Positions 7,340-15,570 are shown, counted from the first letter of the stretch. The stretch is 64,000 nucleotides of DNA from Actinoplanes philippinensis (GCF_900113015.1 NZ_FONV01000010.1:186001-250000); one strand, 5' to 3'. A program made the numbers and translations. Notes: generated by a model from the sequence alone, not told the origin.

Positions 7340-8253
7340 TGAACTGGCCGTCGGTAGGGGTCGTGATCCCCACCCGGAACCGTCCCGAGCTGGTGCGCCG
7401 CTCGATCGCCGCGGTCCGCGCCCAGCGCTATCCGGGCGAGCTGAAGATCGTGGTGGTGTACGACCAGACCGAGCCGGACTACCTGCTGGCGTCGACGGAC
7501 GGCGTACCGGTGCTGGTGCTGACGAACTGGCGCACCCCGGGCCTGGCCGGCGCGCGCAACACCGGCCTGCTGGCGCTGGACACCGAGCTGATGGCGTTCT
7601 GCGACGACGACGACCAGTGGCTGCCCGACAAGTTGCGCCGTCAGGTGGCGGCGCTGCTGGCCGAGGCGGAGGCCGAGTTCGCCACGTGTGCGATCGAGGT
7701 GGAGTACGAGGGCCGGTGCACGGCGCGGCTGGCCGAGCAGGCCCGGGTGACGGTCGGCGACCTGGCCCGGTCGCGGATGGCGATGCTGCACTCGTCGTCG
7801 TTCCTGATCCGGCGGGAGGCGCTGGATCCGGAGCGGATCGGGCTGGTCGCCGAGGACGCGCCGGGCAGCCAGAACGAGGATTGGGATCTTCTGCTCAGGG
7901 CGGCCCGCCGCGCGCCGATCGTTCATCTGGACGAGCCGCTGGTCCGGGTGCTGTGGGGCCGGACCTCGCACTACGCGTACGAGTACGCCACTAAGATCTC
8001 GTCGCTGCGCTGGATGATGCAGCGGCATCCGGAGATCAGCGGCTGTCGTACCGGAGCGGCCCGGGTCTACGGTCAGCTGGCGTGCTGGTCGGCGGCGTCC
8101 GGCAACCGGAGCGCCGCCTGGCGGTACACCCGGGAGGCGGTGCGAGCGAATTGGCGGGAACCTCGTGCGGCGATCGCCTTGGCGGCGATGACCGGAGCGG
8201 TCAAGGTGGAGAACGTCGTTTCAGCGCTGCACAAGCGTGGCCGGGGTATCTGA
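7339..8253 (+). CDS. Family 2 glycosyltransferase
   Basis: 304 residues. The GT-A fold is clear: SVGVVIPTRNRPELVRRSI at the N-terminus, PGLAGARNTGLLA near residue 70, and the metal/nucleotide-sugar motif FCDDDDQWLPDKL near residue 90. Later QNEDWDLLLRAAR carries the catalytic-base ED motif. It is predicted cytosolic or membrane-associated, transferring a sugar from an NDP-sugar onto the growing glycan. ATG 7339 overlaps the preceding stop by one base, so it is in an operon with the sulfotransferase. The donor and acceptor are unknown. Confidence 0.9.
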   Translation: MNWPSVGVVIPTRNRPELVRRSIAAVRAQRYPGELKIVVVYDQTEPDYLLASTDGVPVLVLTNWRTPGLAGARNTGLLALDTELMAFCDDDDQWLPDKLRRQVAALLAEAEAEFATCAIEVEYEGRCTARLAEQARVTVGDLARSRMAMLHSSSFLIRREALDPERIGLVAEDAPGSQNEDWDLLLRAARRAPIVHLDEPLVRVLWGRTSHYAYEYATKISSLRWMMQRHPEISGCRTGAARVYGQLACWSAASGNRSAAWRYTREAVRANWREPRAAIALAAMTGAVKVENVVSALHKRGRGI

Positions 8254-8285
8254 ACTCACCCTTTCGCACGCACCCGATCACGCGG

Positions 8286-8306
8286 TACTGTTCGAGTGTG
8301 TTCGAA
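8286..8306 (+). promoter_or_regulatory. Candidate -10 and operator of the DeoR-galT operon
   Basis: TACTGT (8286-8291) fits the actinobacterial -10 form TAnnnT. It is immediately followed and overlapped by an inverted repeat TTCGA-GTGTGT-TCGAA (8291-8306), 18 nt upstream of the regulator start. A repressor bound here would block the promoter, consistent with autoregulation. No convincing -35 was seen. Confidence 0.4.
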
Positions 8307-8323
8307 ATAGTGCGGTCCAACTG

Positions 8324-9100
8324 ATGTTGGCGCAGCAGAGACAGGCGGCGATCCTCGATCGGGTGCGCGCTGCCGGGGGCGTCCGGGTCACCGAGCTGGC
8401 CACCGAGTTCAGCGTGTCCGACATGACGATCCGGCGCGACCTCGAGGCGCTCGCCGAGCGTGGGCTGCTGGCGAAGGTACATGGCGGCGCGACCACCGTC
8501 AGTCCCGGTTCCGCGCACGAGCCCGGCTTCACCGCGAAATCGGTGCGTGAGCGCGGGGAGAAGGCGGCGATCGCCCAGCGGGCCGCGGCCCTCGTCTCGC
8601 CCGGTGACGCGATCGCGCTGTCGGCCGGCACCACGACCGCGGAGCTGGCCCAGCGCCTGGTCGACGTCCCTGCGCTGACCGTGGTGACGAATTCGATCCC
8701 GGTCGCCGACGTGTTCTACCGGGCCGGCCGGCCGGACCAGACCGTGGTGCTGACCGGCGGTACCCGTACCCCCTCGGATGCCCTCGTCGGTCCGGTGGCG
8801 GTCGCCGCCGTCGGCACGCTGCACCTGGACATGCTCTTCCTCGGGGTGCACGGGATGAGCGAGCGCGCCGGCTACACGACACCCAACCTGATGGAGGCGG
8901 ATGTCAACCGGGCGCTGGTGGAGGCGGCCGAGCGCCTGGTCGTGCTCGCCGACCACACCAAGTGGGGCACCGTGGGCATCTCCTCGATCGTGCCGCTGTC
9001 CCGCGCGCACGTCCTGATCACCGACGACGGGCTGGACGACGACGCCCGCGCCCTGCTGTCGGAAACCGTCCCTGAACTCGTGGTGGTGAACCCCCAGTGA
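8324..9100 (+). CDS. DeoR-family transcriptional regulator
   Basis: 258 residues from ATG 8324; the longer frame upstream has no ribosome-binding site and would cross the promoter. Residues 1-55 form the DeoR winged helix (MLAQQRQAAILDRVRAAGGVRVTELATEFSVSDMTIRRDL; the TIRRDL recognition helix is diagnostic). The rest is the sugar-phosphate sensor domain: AIALSAGTTTAELAQ, LTVVTNS, VVLTGGTRTPSDALVGP, HGMSERAGYTTPN and VVLADHTKWG. Family members are repressors released by a phosphorylated sugar. The 4-nt GTGA overlap with galT suggests it controls galactose metabolism and senses a galactose-pathway phosphate ester. Confidence 0.92.
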   Translation: MLAQQRQAAILDRVRAAGGVRVTELATEFSVSDMTIRRDLEALAERGLLAKVHGGATTVSPGSAHEPGFTAKSVRERGEKAAIAQRAAALVSPGDAIALSAGTTTAELAQRLVDVPALTVVTNSIPVADVFYRAGRPDQTVVLTGGTRTPSDALVGPVAVAAVGTLHLDMLFLGVHGMSERAGYTTPNLMEADVNRALVEAAERLVVLADHTKWGTVGISSIVPLSRAHVLITDDGLDDDARALLSETVPELVVVNPQ

Positions 9101-10182
9101 CCCCGACCCGCTCGAGCGTCCGTCTCTCCGACGGCCGTGAGCTGATCTACTTCGACGAATCCCCCGGCAGCAGCCGTTCGTCGTTTGCCGACACCCGCCA
9201 GTTGCCGCCGCCTCCGCCGGCGTCGCAGTTGCGCTACGACCCGCTGACCGACGAGTGGATCGCGGTCGCCGCGCACCGCAACACGCGGACCTTCCTGCCG
9301 CCGTCGGACGCGTGCCCGCTGTGCCCGACGAACGAGCGGTTCGCCAGCGAGATCCCGGCGCCCGACTACGACGTGGTGGTTTTTGAGAACCAGTTCCCGT
9401 CGTTCTCCGACCGGATCGTCCCGGACGAGATCACCCAGGTCACCGATCTGGTGCCGGTGCGTCCCGGGCACGGCCGGTGCGAGGTCGTCTGCTTCACCAG
9501 CGATCACAACAGCGCCTTCGGCTCGCTGCCGGCGTCGCGGGTGCGTACCGTCGTGGACGCTCTCGCCGACCGGACCGCCGAGCTGTCCGCCCTGCCGGAA
9601 GTGGCGCAGGTGTTCCCGTTCGAGAACCGGGGCGTCGAGATCGGTGTGACACTGCACCACCCGCACGGGCAGATCTACGCCTACCCGACGGTGACGCCGA
9701 AGACCGCCGCCTACCTCCGGGCCGCTGCGCGGCATTTCGAGAAGACCGGGCGCAATCTGTACGCCGACGTTCTCGCCGCCGAGCAGGACGCGAAGGTACG
9801 GGTGATCGCGTCCAACGAGCACTGGACGGCCTACGTGCCGGCCGCCGCGCGCTGGCCGTTCGAGGTGCACCTGGCCCCGCACCGGCAGCTGCCGGACCTG
9901 CCCGCGCTCAGCGACGCCGAGCGCGACGCGTTCGGCCCGCTCTACCTCGACGTGCTGCGCCGGTTCGACGGCCTGTTCGGCAAGCCGATGCCGTACATCT
10001 CGGCGTGGCACCAGGCGGTCACCGGCGAGGGCCGTGACCTGGGCTATCTTCACCTGCAGCTGTTCAGCATCCGGCGCGCCGCGGACAAGCTGAAGTTCCT
10101 GGCCGGGTCGGAGTCGGCGATGGGCGCCTTCGTCAACGACATCGTCCCGGAGGCCGCGGCTCAGCGGCTGCGCGACATCTGA
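9097..10182 (+). CDS. galT: Galactose-1-phosphate uridylyltransferase
   Basis: 361 residues. It exchanges UMP between UDP-glucose and galactose-1-phosphate in the Leloir pathway. The zinc-binding pair is CPLCP at residues 73-76 and the catalytic triad sequence is HPHGQIYAYP with nucleophile His190. The C-terminal half has the second HIT-like motif around FEVHLAPHRQLPDLPAL. GTG 9097 lies in a GTGA overlap with the DeoR gene. galE and galK are not in the window, so this is a partial galactose locus. A strong bidirectional hairpin follows directly. Confidence 0.95.
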   Translation: MTPTRSSVRLSDGRELIYFDESPGSSRSSFADTRQLPPPPPASQLRYDPLTDEWIAVAAHRNTRTFLPPSDACPLCPTNERFASEIPAPDYDVVVFENQFPSFSDRIVPDEITQVTDLVPVRPGHGRCEVVCFTSDHNSAFGSLPASRVRTVVDALADRTAELSALPEVAQVFPFENRGVEIGVTLHHPHGQIYAYPTVTPKTAAYLRAAARHFEKTGRNLYADVLAAEQDAKVRVIASNEHWTAYVPAAARWPFEVHLAPHRQLPDLPALSDAERDAFGPLYLDVLRRFDGLFGKPMPYISAWHQAVTGEGRDLGYLHLQLFSIRRAADKLKFLAGSESAMGAFVNDIVPEAAAQRLRDI

Positions 10183-10188
10183 CACGAC

Positions 10189-10220
10189 GATGGGGAGGCC
10201 CGGGACAAGGCCTCCCCATC
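10189..10220. terminator. Bidirectional terminator, galT/adhE
   Basis: A perfect 12-bp stem GATGGGGAGGCC/GGCCTCCCCATC with an 8-nt loop sits between the convergent galT and adhE genes, 7 nt past the galT stop. There is no U-tract, as usual in this group. Confidence 0.85.
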
Positions 10221-10248
10221 CATGTCAACGACTCATGTCACCTCGGGG

Positions 10249-12846
10249 TCACTCCCCGTAGTAGGCGTTCCGCATGATCCGCTTCATGTCCTCCAGCATC
10301 GGCATCCGCGGGTTGGCCGGCGCGCACTGGTCGAGGTAGGCGTTCATCGCCTGCTGCGGCAGCGCGGCCAGGAACTCCTGCTCGTCCACCCCGGCGCCCT
10401 TGAACGACGGCGGGATCCCGACGGCGTCCCGCAACTTCTCGACGGCCCGGGCGTACGACTCCACGCCCTGCTCGGGAGTCTCGGCGGGGAGGCCGAGGTG
10501 CCGGGCGATCTCCTGGAAGCGCTCCGGGGCGATGTAGCGCTCGTACTTCGGCCAGCTGTTGAGCTTCGCCGGCACGCTGCCGTTGTGCCGGATCACGTGC
10601 GGCAGCAGGATCGCGTTGGTCCGGCCGTGCGCCACGTGGAAACTGGCGCCCAGCGTGTGGGCCATGGCGTGCACGATGCCGAGGAAGGCGTTGCCGAACG
10701 ACATGCCGGCGATGGTCCCGGCGTTGTGCATCTTCTCCCGGGCCAGCGGGTCGTCCCCGCCCTGCTTCACGGCACGCTCCAGGTTCTGGAAGATCAGCTT
10801 GATCGCGTGCAGCGCCAGGCCGTCGGTGAAGTCGCTGGCGTAGACCGACACGTACGCCTCGGTGGCGTGGGTCAGCGCGTCGAAGCCGCTGTCCGCGGTG
10901 ACGACCGGCGGCAGGTCCTTGGTGAGGTGCGGGTCGATGATCGCCACGCTCGGGGTGAGCGCGTAGTCGGCCAGCGGGTACTTCTGCCCGGTGGCGGTGT
11001 CGGTGATCACCGCGAACGGGGTGACCTCGGCGCCGGTGCCGGAGGTGGTCGGCACGCAGACCAGCTTGGCCAGGTTGCCCAGGGTCGGGAACTTGAAGGC
11101 CCGCTTGCGGACGTCGAAGAACTTCTCCTTCATGTCCGCGAAGTCGACGTCCGGGTGCTCGTAGAGCAGCCACATCACCTTCGCCGCGTCCATCGGCGAG
11201 CCGCCGCCGAGCGCGATGATGGTGTCCGGGCGGAAGGACCGCATCAAGGCGGCGCCGGTACGGACGGTCTCGATGCTGGGCTCCGGCTCGACCCCGTCGA
11301 TGATCTGGATGGTCACCGGCTCCGGGCGCTCCCGCAGCACGTTGCTGATCCGGTCCACGTACCCGAGCTTGGTCATGGTGTGGTCGGTGACGATGGTGAC
11401 CCGGCTGACCTCGGGCATGTCCCGGAAGTAACGGATGGCGTGCGGCTCGAAGTACATCTTCGCCGGCACCTTGAACCACTGCATGTTGTTCGTCCTACGG
11501 CCGATGCGCTTGATGTTGAGCAGGTTGAGGGCGGAGACGTTGTCGGAGACCGAGGTGTGGCCGTAACTGCCGCAACCGAGGGTCAGCGACGGGCGGAAAC
11601 CGTTGTAGATGTCACCGATGCCACCCTGTGAGGCGGGCGCGTTCCAGATGATCCGGACCGCCTTCATCCGCTGCCCGAACCGCTCGGCCAGACCGGCCTC
11701 CTTGGCGTGCACCACAGCGCTGTGACCGAGCCCGTGGAACTCGACCATCTGCTCGGCGTACCGGATGCCCTGCTCCTCGTCCTCGGCCTTGAGCAGCGCC
11801 AGCACGGGGCACAGCTTCTCCCGGCTCAGCGGCTCGGCCGGGCCGACCTCGCTGATCTCGGCGAGCAGGATCGAGGTGTCCTCGGGGACGCTGAAGCCGG
11901 CTTGCTCGGCGATCCACACCGGCGACTGGCCGACGACGGCGGCGTTCAGCTTCTCCCCCACGCAGTCCTTGCCTTCGCCGTCCGGCGGGAAGATGAAGTC
12001 CTGGAGGAGCTTCTTCTCCTTCGCGGTGACGACGTAGGCGTGCAGCCGCTTGAACTCCTTGATCGCCTGTCCGGCGATCTTCTTGTCCAGGATGACGGCC
12101 TGCTCGGAGGCGCAGATCATGCCGTTGTCGAAGGTCTTCGACAGCACGATGTCGTGGGCGGCGCGGACCACGTCGGCGGACGGGTGCACGTAGGCCGGCA
12201 CGTTGCCGGCGCCGACCCCGAGGGCCGGCTTGCCGGTCGAGTAGGCGGCCCGGACCATCGCGTTGCCGCCGGTGGCCAGGATCGTCGCGACGCCCGGGTG
12301 GTTCATCAGGGCGGAGGTGGCCTGGATCGACGGCTGTTCGACCCACTGGATGCAGTTCTCCGGGGCGCCCGCCGCGATCGCCGCGTCGCGGACCACCCGG
12401 GCGGCCTCGGCGCTGCACGTCTGGGCGTTCGGGTGGAAGGCGAAGACGATCGGGTTACGGGTCTTCAGCGCCAGCAACGCCTTGAAGATCGTGGTCGAGG
12501 TCGGGTTGGTGACCGGGGTGACCGCGCAGACCACACCGACCGGGTCGGCGATCTCGGTGATGCCGTTGATGTCGTCACGGTGGATGATGCCGACCGTCTT
12601 CATCCCGGCCATGCTGTTCGTGACGTGCTCGCAGGCGAAGATGTTCTTGACGGCCTTGTCCTCGAAGACACCCCGGCCGGTCTCGTCGACCGCCAGCCGG
12701 GCCAGCTCACCGTGTTTGTCCAGGGCCGCCACCGAGGCCTTGCCGACGATGTAGTCGACCTGCTCCTGGGTGAAGTCCGCGTAGGCGGTAAGCGCCTTCT
12801 GCGCGTTCCCGACCAGGTCGTCGATCACGACCGCAAGCTCGTTCAT
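10249..12846 (-). CDS. adhE: Bifunctional acetaldehyde-CoA/alcohol dehydrogenase
   Basis: 865 residues from ATG 12846 with GAAGGGGAG upstream; close to the usual AdhE length. The N-terminal half is a CoA-acylating aldehyde dehydrogenase (TGGNAMVRAAYSTGKPALGVG; catalytic Cys in NGMICASEQ). The C-terminal half is an iron-dependent alcohol dehydrogenase (GGGSPMDAAK, TTSGTGAEVTPF and the metal ligands in HAMAHTLGASFHVAHGRTNA). It reduces acetyl-CoA to ethanol, regenerating NAD+, which makes sense only under oxygen limitation. In this otherwise aerobic lineage it is notable that a DosR/DevR-like box lies about 75 bp upstream. Such enzymes form filaments (spirosomes). Confidence 0.95.
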   Translation of the reverse strand: MNELAVVIDDLVGNAQKALTAYADFTQEQVDYIVGKASVAALDKHGELARLAVDETGRGVFEDKAVKNIFACEHVTNSMAGMKTVGIIHRDDINGITEIADPVGVVCAVTPVTNPTSTTIFKALLALKTRNPIVFAFHPNAQTCSAEAARVVRDAAIAAGAPENCIQWVEQPSIQATSALMNHPGVATILATGGNAMVRAAYSTGKPALGVGAGNVPAYVHPSADVVRAAHDIVLSKTFDNGMICASEQAVILDKKIAGQAIKEFKRLHAYVVTAKEKKLLQDFIFPPDGEGKDCVGEKLNAAVVGQSPVWIAEQAGFSVPEDTSILLAEISEVGPAEPLSREKLCPVLALLKAEDEEQGIRYAEQMVEFHGLGHSAVVHAKEAGLAERFGQRMKAVRIIWNAPASQGGIGDIYNGFRPSLTLGCGSYGHTSVSDNVSALNLLNIKRIGRRTNNMQWFKVPAKMYFEPHAIRYFRDMPEVSRVTIVTDHTMTKLGYVDRISNVLRERPEPVTIQIIDGVEPEPSIETVRTGAALMRSFRPDTIIALGGGSPMDAAKVMWLLYEHPDVDFADMKEKFFDVRKRAFKFPTLGNLAKLVCVPTTSGTGAEVTPFAVITDTATGQKYPLADYALTPSVAIIDPHLTKDLPPVVTADSGFDALTHATEAYVSVYASDFTDGLALHAIKLIFQNLERAVKQGGDDPLAREKMHNAGTIAGMSFGNAFLGIVHAMAHTLGASFHVAHGRTNAILLPHVIRHNGSVPAKLNSWPKYERYIAPERFQEIARHLGLPAETPEQGVESYARAVEKLRDAVGIPPSFKGAGVDEQEFLAALPQQAMNAYLDQCAPANPRMPMLEDMKRIMRNAYYGE

Positions 12847-12916
12847 CTCACTCCCCTTCGTCACCTCCATCTTCGGCAACGCGCCGTCATCGGCACGCTG
12901 CGTAAAGGCATGATCC

Positions 12917-12936
12917 GGAGGGACCAAGGTCCCGAA
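12917..12936 (-). promoter_or_regulatory. DosR/DevR-like box upstream of adhE
   Basis: On the adhE strand the site reads TTCGGGACCTTGGTCCCTCC. It keeps the half-sites GGGAC and GTCCC at the exact 4-nt spacing and the 5' TTC of the mycobacterial DosR consensus TTSGGGACTWWAGTCCCSAA (15 of 20 positions by eye). The core GGGACC/GGTCCC is a perfect palindrome. It ends 71 nt upstream of the adhE start, a typical distance for activation by an oxygen-limitation regulator. Confidence 0.6.
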
Positions 12937-12951
12937 GCGGGCGGAAAGCAC

Positions 12952-12981
12952 GAAGCCCGCCGGCACGGGCCGGCGGGCTTC
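12952..12981 (-). terminator. Terminator of isocitrate dehydrogenase gene
   Basis: A 13-bp perfect stem GAAGCCCGCCGGC/GCCGGCGGGCTTC with a 4-nt loop begins 16 nt past the stop codon of the icd gene and separates it from the adhE promoter. Confidence 0.85.
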
Positions 12982-12996
12982 AGAAGAGATACGAGA

Positions 12997-14214
12997 TCAG
13001 GCGCCGAGCTTGCGAGCCAGGTTCTCGTCGAGAGCGTTCATGAACTCGTCGGTCGACAGCCACGGGGCGTCCCGGCCGATGAGCAGCGCGAGGTCCTTGG
13101 TCATCTGGCCGCCCTCGACGGTCTCGATGCAGACCTTCTCCAGCGTCTCGGCGAAGGTGGTCACCTCGGGGGTGCCGTCCAGCTTGCCACGGTGCTTGAG
13201 GCCACCGGTCCAGGCGAAGATCGAGGCGATCGGGTTGGTGCTGGTCTTCTCGCCCTTCTGCCACTGCCGGTAGTGCCGGGTGACGGTGCCGTGGGCGGCC
13301 TCGGCCTCGACGGTCTGGCCGTCCGGGGTCATCAGCACCGAGGTCATCAGGCCGAGCGAGCCGAAGCCCTGGGCCACGGTGTCGGACTGCACGTCACCGT
13401 CGTAGTTCTTGCAGGCCCAGACGTAGCCGCCCTCCCACTTGAGCGCGGCGGCGACCATGTCGTCGATCAGCCGGTGCTCGTAGGTGATGCCGGCCGCCTT
13501 GAACTGGTCCGCGAACTCGGTCTCGAAGATCTCCGCGAACAGGTCCTTGAAACGCCCGTCGTAGGCCTTCAGGATCGTGTTCTTCGTGGAGAGGTAGACC
13601 GGGTAGTTGCGGGCCAGGCCGTAGCGGAACGAGGCGCGCGCGAAGTCACGGATCGACTCGTCGTAGTTGTACATCGCCAGGCCGACGCCACCGGCCGGGA
13701 AGTCGGCCACGACCAGCTCGATCGGCTCGGAGCCGTCCTCCGGCGTGAAGCTGACGGTGAACTTGCCCGCCTTCGGCGCGACGAAGTCGGTCGCCTTGTA
13801 CTGGTCGCCGTGGGCGTGACGGCCGATGATGATCGGCTTGGTCCAGCCCGGAACCAGCCGGGGCACGTTCTTCATGATGATCGGCTCACGGAAGACCACG
13901 CCGCCGAGGATGTTACGGATCGTGCCGTTCGGCGAACGCCACATCTTCTTCAGGCCGAACTCCTCGACCCGCGCCTCGTCGGGCGTGATGGTGGCGCACT
14001 TGACGCCCACACCGTGCCGCTTGATGGCGTTGGCCGAGTCGATCGTCACCTGGTCGTCGGTCTCGTCCCGGTACTGGATCGACAGGTCGTAGTACTCGAG
14101 GTTCACGTCGAGATACGGCAGGATCAGCTGCTCACGGATCTGCTTCCAGATGATCCGGGTCATCTCGTCGCCGTCGATCTCCACGACCGGGTTCTTGACC
14201 TTGATTTTCGCCAT
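12997..14214 (-). CDS. icd: NADP-dependent isocitrate dehydrogenase (homodimeric, eukaryote-like type)
   Basis: 405 residues. It oxidises isocitrate to 2-oxoglutarate with NADP+ in the TCA cycle. The sequence MAKIKVKNPVVEIDGDEMTRIIWKQI and CATITPDEARVEEFGLKKMWRSPNGTIRN are hallmarks of the subfamily shared with eukaryotic enzymes rather than the E. coli Icd or the monomeric type. ANAIKRHGVGVKC is the substrate loop and the segment DDMVAAALKWEGGYVWACKNYDGDVQSD carries the metal-binding Asp residues. A strong ribosome-binding site (GGGAGAGGAG) precedes ATG 14214. A perfect 18-bp palindrome matching the AcnR operator lies 33 nt upstream. A terminator follows. Confidence 0.96.
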   Translation of the reverse strand: MAKIKVKNPVVEIDGDEMTRIIWKQIREQLILPYLDVNLEYYDLSIQYRDETDDQVTIDSANAIKRHGVGVKCATITPDEARVEEFGLKKMWRSPNGTIRNILGGVVFREPIIMKNVPRLVPGWTKPIIIGRHAHGDQYKATDFVAPKAGKFTVSFTPEDGSEPIELVVADFPAGGVGLAMYNYDESIRDFARASFRYGLARNYPVYLSTKNTILKAYDGRFKDLFAEIFETEFADQFKAAGITYEHRLIDDMVAAALKWEGGYVWACKNYDGDVQSDTVAQGFGSLGLMTSVLMTPDGQTVEAEAAHGTVTRHYRQWQKGEKTSTNPIASIFAWTGGLKHRGKLDGTPEVTTFAETLEKVCIETVEGGQMTKDLALLIGRDAPWLSTDEFMNALDENLARKLGA

Positions 14215-14247
14215 CGGCCGGCGCTCCTCTCCCGAAACACATGCTTA

Positions 14248-14265
14248 GCAGTACGAGCGTACTGC
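14248..14265 (-). promoter_or_regulatory. AcnR-type operator upstream of icd
   Basis: An 18-bp perfect inverted repeat GCAGTACG-AG-CGTACTGC. Its inner 16 bases satisfy every fixed position of the AcnR (TetR-family aconitase repressor) site as I recall it, CAGNACnnncGTACTG. It lies 33 nt upstream of the isocitrate dehydrogenase start, in promoter position. A near-copy occurs at 4149-4164. Confidence 0.7.
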
Positions 14266-14423
14266 CCGCCCCTCGAAGATCGCCGGGCGGCCTCGTCCTG
14301 TCCGACCCCCTCTACCTTCCCAGGAGATTCGTCACGGCGGTACGCGACTGGACGATCTACGCGAAACGACAGCCCGGAACCGCCGTCGCCGTGTCGCTCG
14401 TCACGCCCCATTAGCATCGTGCG

Positions 14424-14951
14424 ATGATCTCCGATGCCTGGTGGGAGCGGAACCGCACCTGGGCGCCGTACCCGCTGACCGCGCTGATGATCGGGTTGTT
14501 CTTCACCGGCCGGTGGGCGGTCATGGCGTACGTCGAACTGTTCCGCCTGCTCAGCGGCGGCGCCACGACCGTCATGGCGATCGCCGGGTGGATGCTGTAC
14601 ATCGTTCCGTTCACCCTGCTGTGGACGGTCATCCTGACATCCGGGCGGGCGAAGAACTGCCTCGCGTTCCTGCTGCTCCTCGTCCCCATCACGCTCAGCG
14701 TGTACCCCGGCGGCACCAACTACTGGCTCGGCGAAGCGGTCAGCGGCCCGGGCGGCAACGCGTTCGTGGTCGGCATGCGCAACGGACTGCTGGGCGGGGT
14801 CGTCACCTCGTTCACGGTGCCGTTCGTGCTCGCCAGCGAGCGGCTCCGCGACCACTTCGGCGTACGGACCCTGGGCTGGATGCTGGCCGCGCCGATCGGC
14901 ACGTTCCTCATCGCGACCCTGGCCGCCGCGATCACCCTGGCAGCGTCGTGA
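14424..14951 (+). CDS. Membrane protein of unknown family (first of a related pair)
   Basis: 175 residues with four or five hydrophobic segments (about 18-38, 50-72, 77-92, 110-135 and 150-172). No known domain is recognised. The stretch VMAIAGWMLYIVPFTLLWTV and the loop SGPGGNAFVVGMRNGLLGG correspond in order and spacing to AMAIAGWLAVFAVFGLIWVL and SGAGGSGFVTGMRWGAAAA in the next gene, so the two look like diverged tandem duplicates. The next gene starts in the 4-nt GTGA overlap. A role as a heteromeric membrane complex is possible but is inference only. Confidence 0.72.
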   Translation: MISDAWWERNRTWAPYPLTALMIGLFFTGRWAVMAYVELFRLLSGGATTVMAIAGWMLYIVPFTLLWTVILTSGRAKNCLAFLLLLVPITLSVYPGGTNYWLGEAVSGPGGNAFVVGMRNGLLGGVVTSFTVPFVLASERLRDHFGVRTLGWMLAAPIGTFLIATLAAAITLAAS

Positions 14952-15538
14952 GCCGGCCCGCCCGCCGTCAACAGCGGCGCCGTCGCCGTCGCGTCGCCCT
15001 CGCCCCGCCACCACCACCCGCCCCGCCGCCACCCGGGCCGTCGCTCGGGCGGATCGCGCTCGGCGCCCTCGTCTGGCTGGCCGGCAGCGTCACGTACTTC
15101 CTGCTCTTCGCCGTCCGGGAGACCACCGCACGGGGCTTCGTCGACGGGGCGCGATGGCTCACCGGCGGACACCCGCGGGCCATGGCGATCGCCGGGTGGC
15201 TGGCAGTCTTCGCCGTCTTCGGGCTGATCTGGGTGCTCCTGCTGATCCGCCGGCGCGTACCCCGAGGGTGGCTCTTCGCGCTCGGCGCGGTGATCGTCGC
15301 TCTGTCCCCGACGATGGTGGCGCTCTTCCCGATGCAGGGCTTCCCGATCGTCCACCTGATCAGCGGGGCCGGCGGCAGCGGCTTCGTCACCGGCATGCGC
15401 TGGGGCGCCGCGGCGGCGGTCATTCCGTTCCTGGTGGTGCCGTTCGCGCTGGTCAAGGAGGCGCCACGGGGCCCGACCACCGCGGGTGTGGTGCTCTTCG
15501 TGGTGGCCACTCTGATCGGCGCGCCGCTGACCGCCTGA
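14948..15538 (+). CDS. Membrane protein of unknown family (second of a related pair)
   Basis: 196 residues from GTG 14948 (GTGA overlap with the upstream stop), chosen over a longer frame that would lie inside the previous gene. The N-terminus is unusual: a highly basic stretch SRPARRQQRRRRRRV followed by a Pro-rich run ALAPPPPPAPPPPGPS, then four or five membrane segments. The core repeats the layout of the preceding gene, including the IAGW helix and the GFVTGMRWG loop. The basic, Pro-rich cytoplasmic tail could bind nucleic acid, acidic lipid or an SH3/WW-like partner, but nothing here proves that. Confidence 0.7.
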   Translation: MSRPARRQQRRRRRRVALAPPPPPAPPPPGPSLGRIALGALVWLAGSVTYFLLFAVRETTARGFVDGARWLTGGHPRAMAIAGWLAVFAVFGLIWVLLLIRRRVPRGWLFALGAVIVALSPTMVALFPMQGFPIVHLISGAGGSGFVTGMRWGAAAAVIPFLVVPFALVKEAPRGPTTAGVVLFVVATLIGAPLTA

Positions 15539-15570
15539 CGGCCTTCTCCGCCAGCCGGCCGCTCGATGCG

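Noticed and set aside
12847..12996. Rex (redox) operator upstream of adhE
   Set aside because: No TTGTGAANNNNTTCACAA-like sequence is present; the only palindrome is the DosR-like box.
11707..14427. A 906-codon open frame on the plus strand opposite adhE and icd
   Set aside because: It is antisense to two clear genes, has no ribosome-binding site and has a composition typical of GC-rich shadow frames (Arg, Gly, Leu, Asp, His rich).
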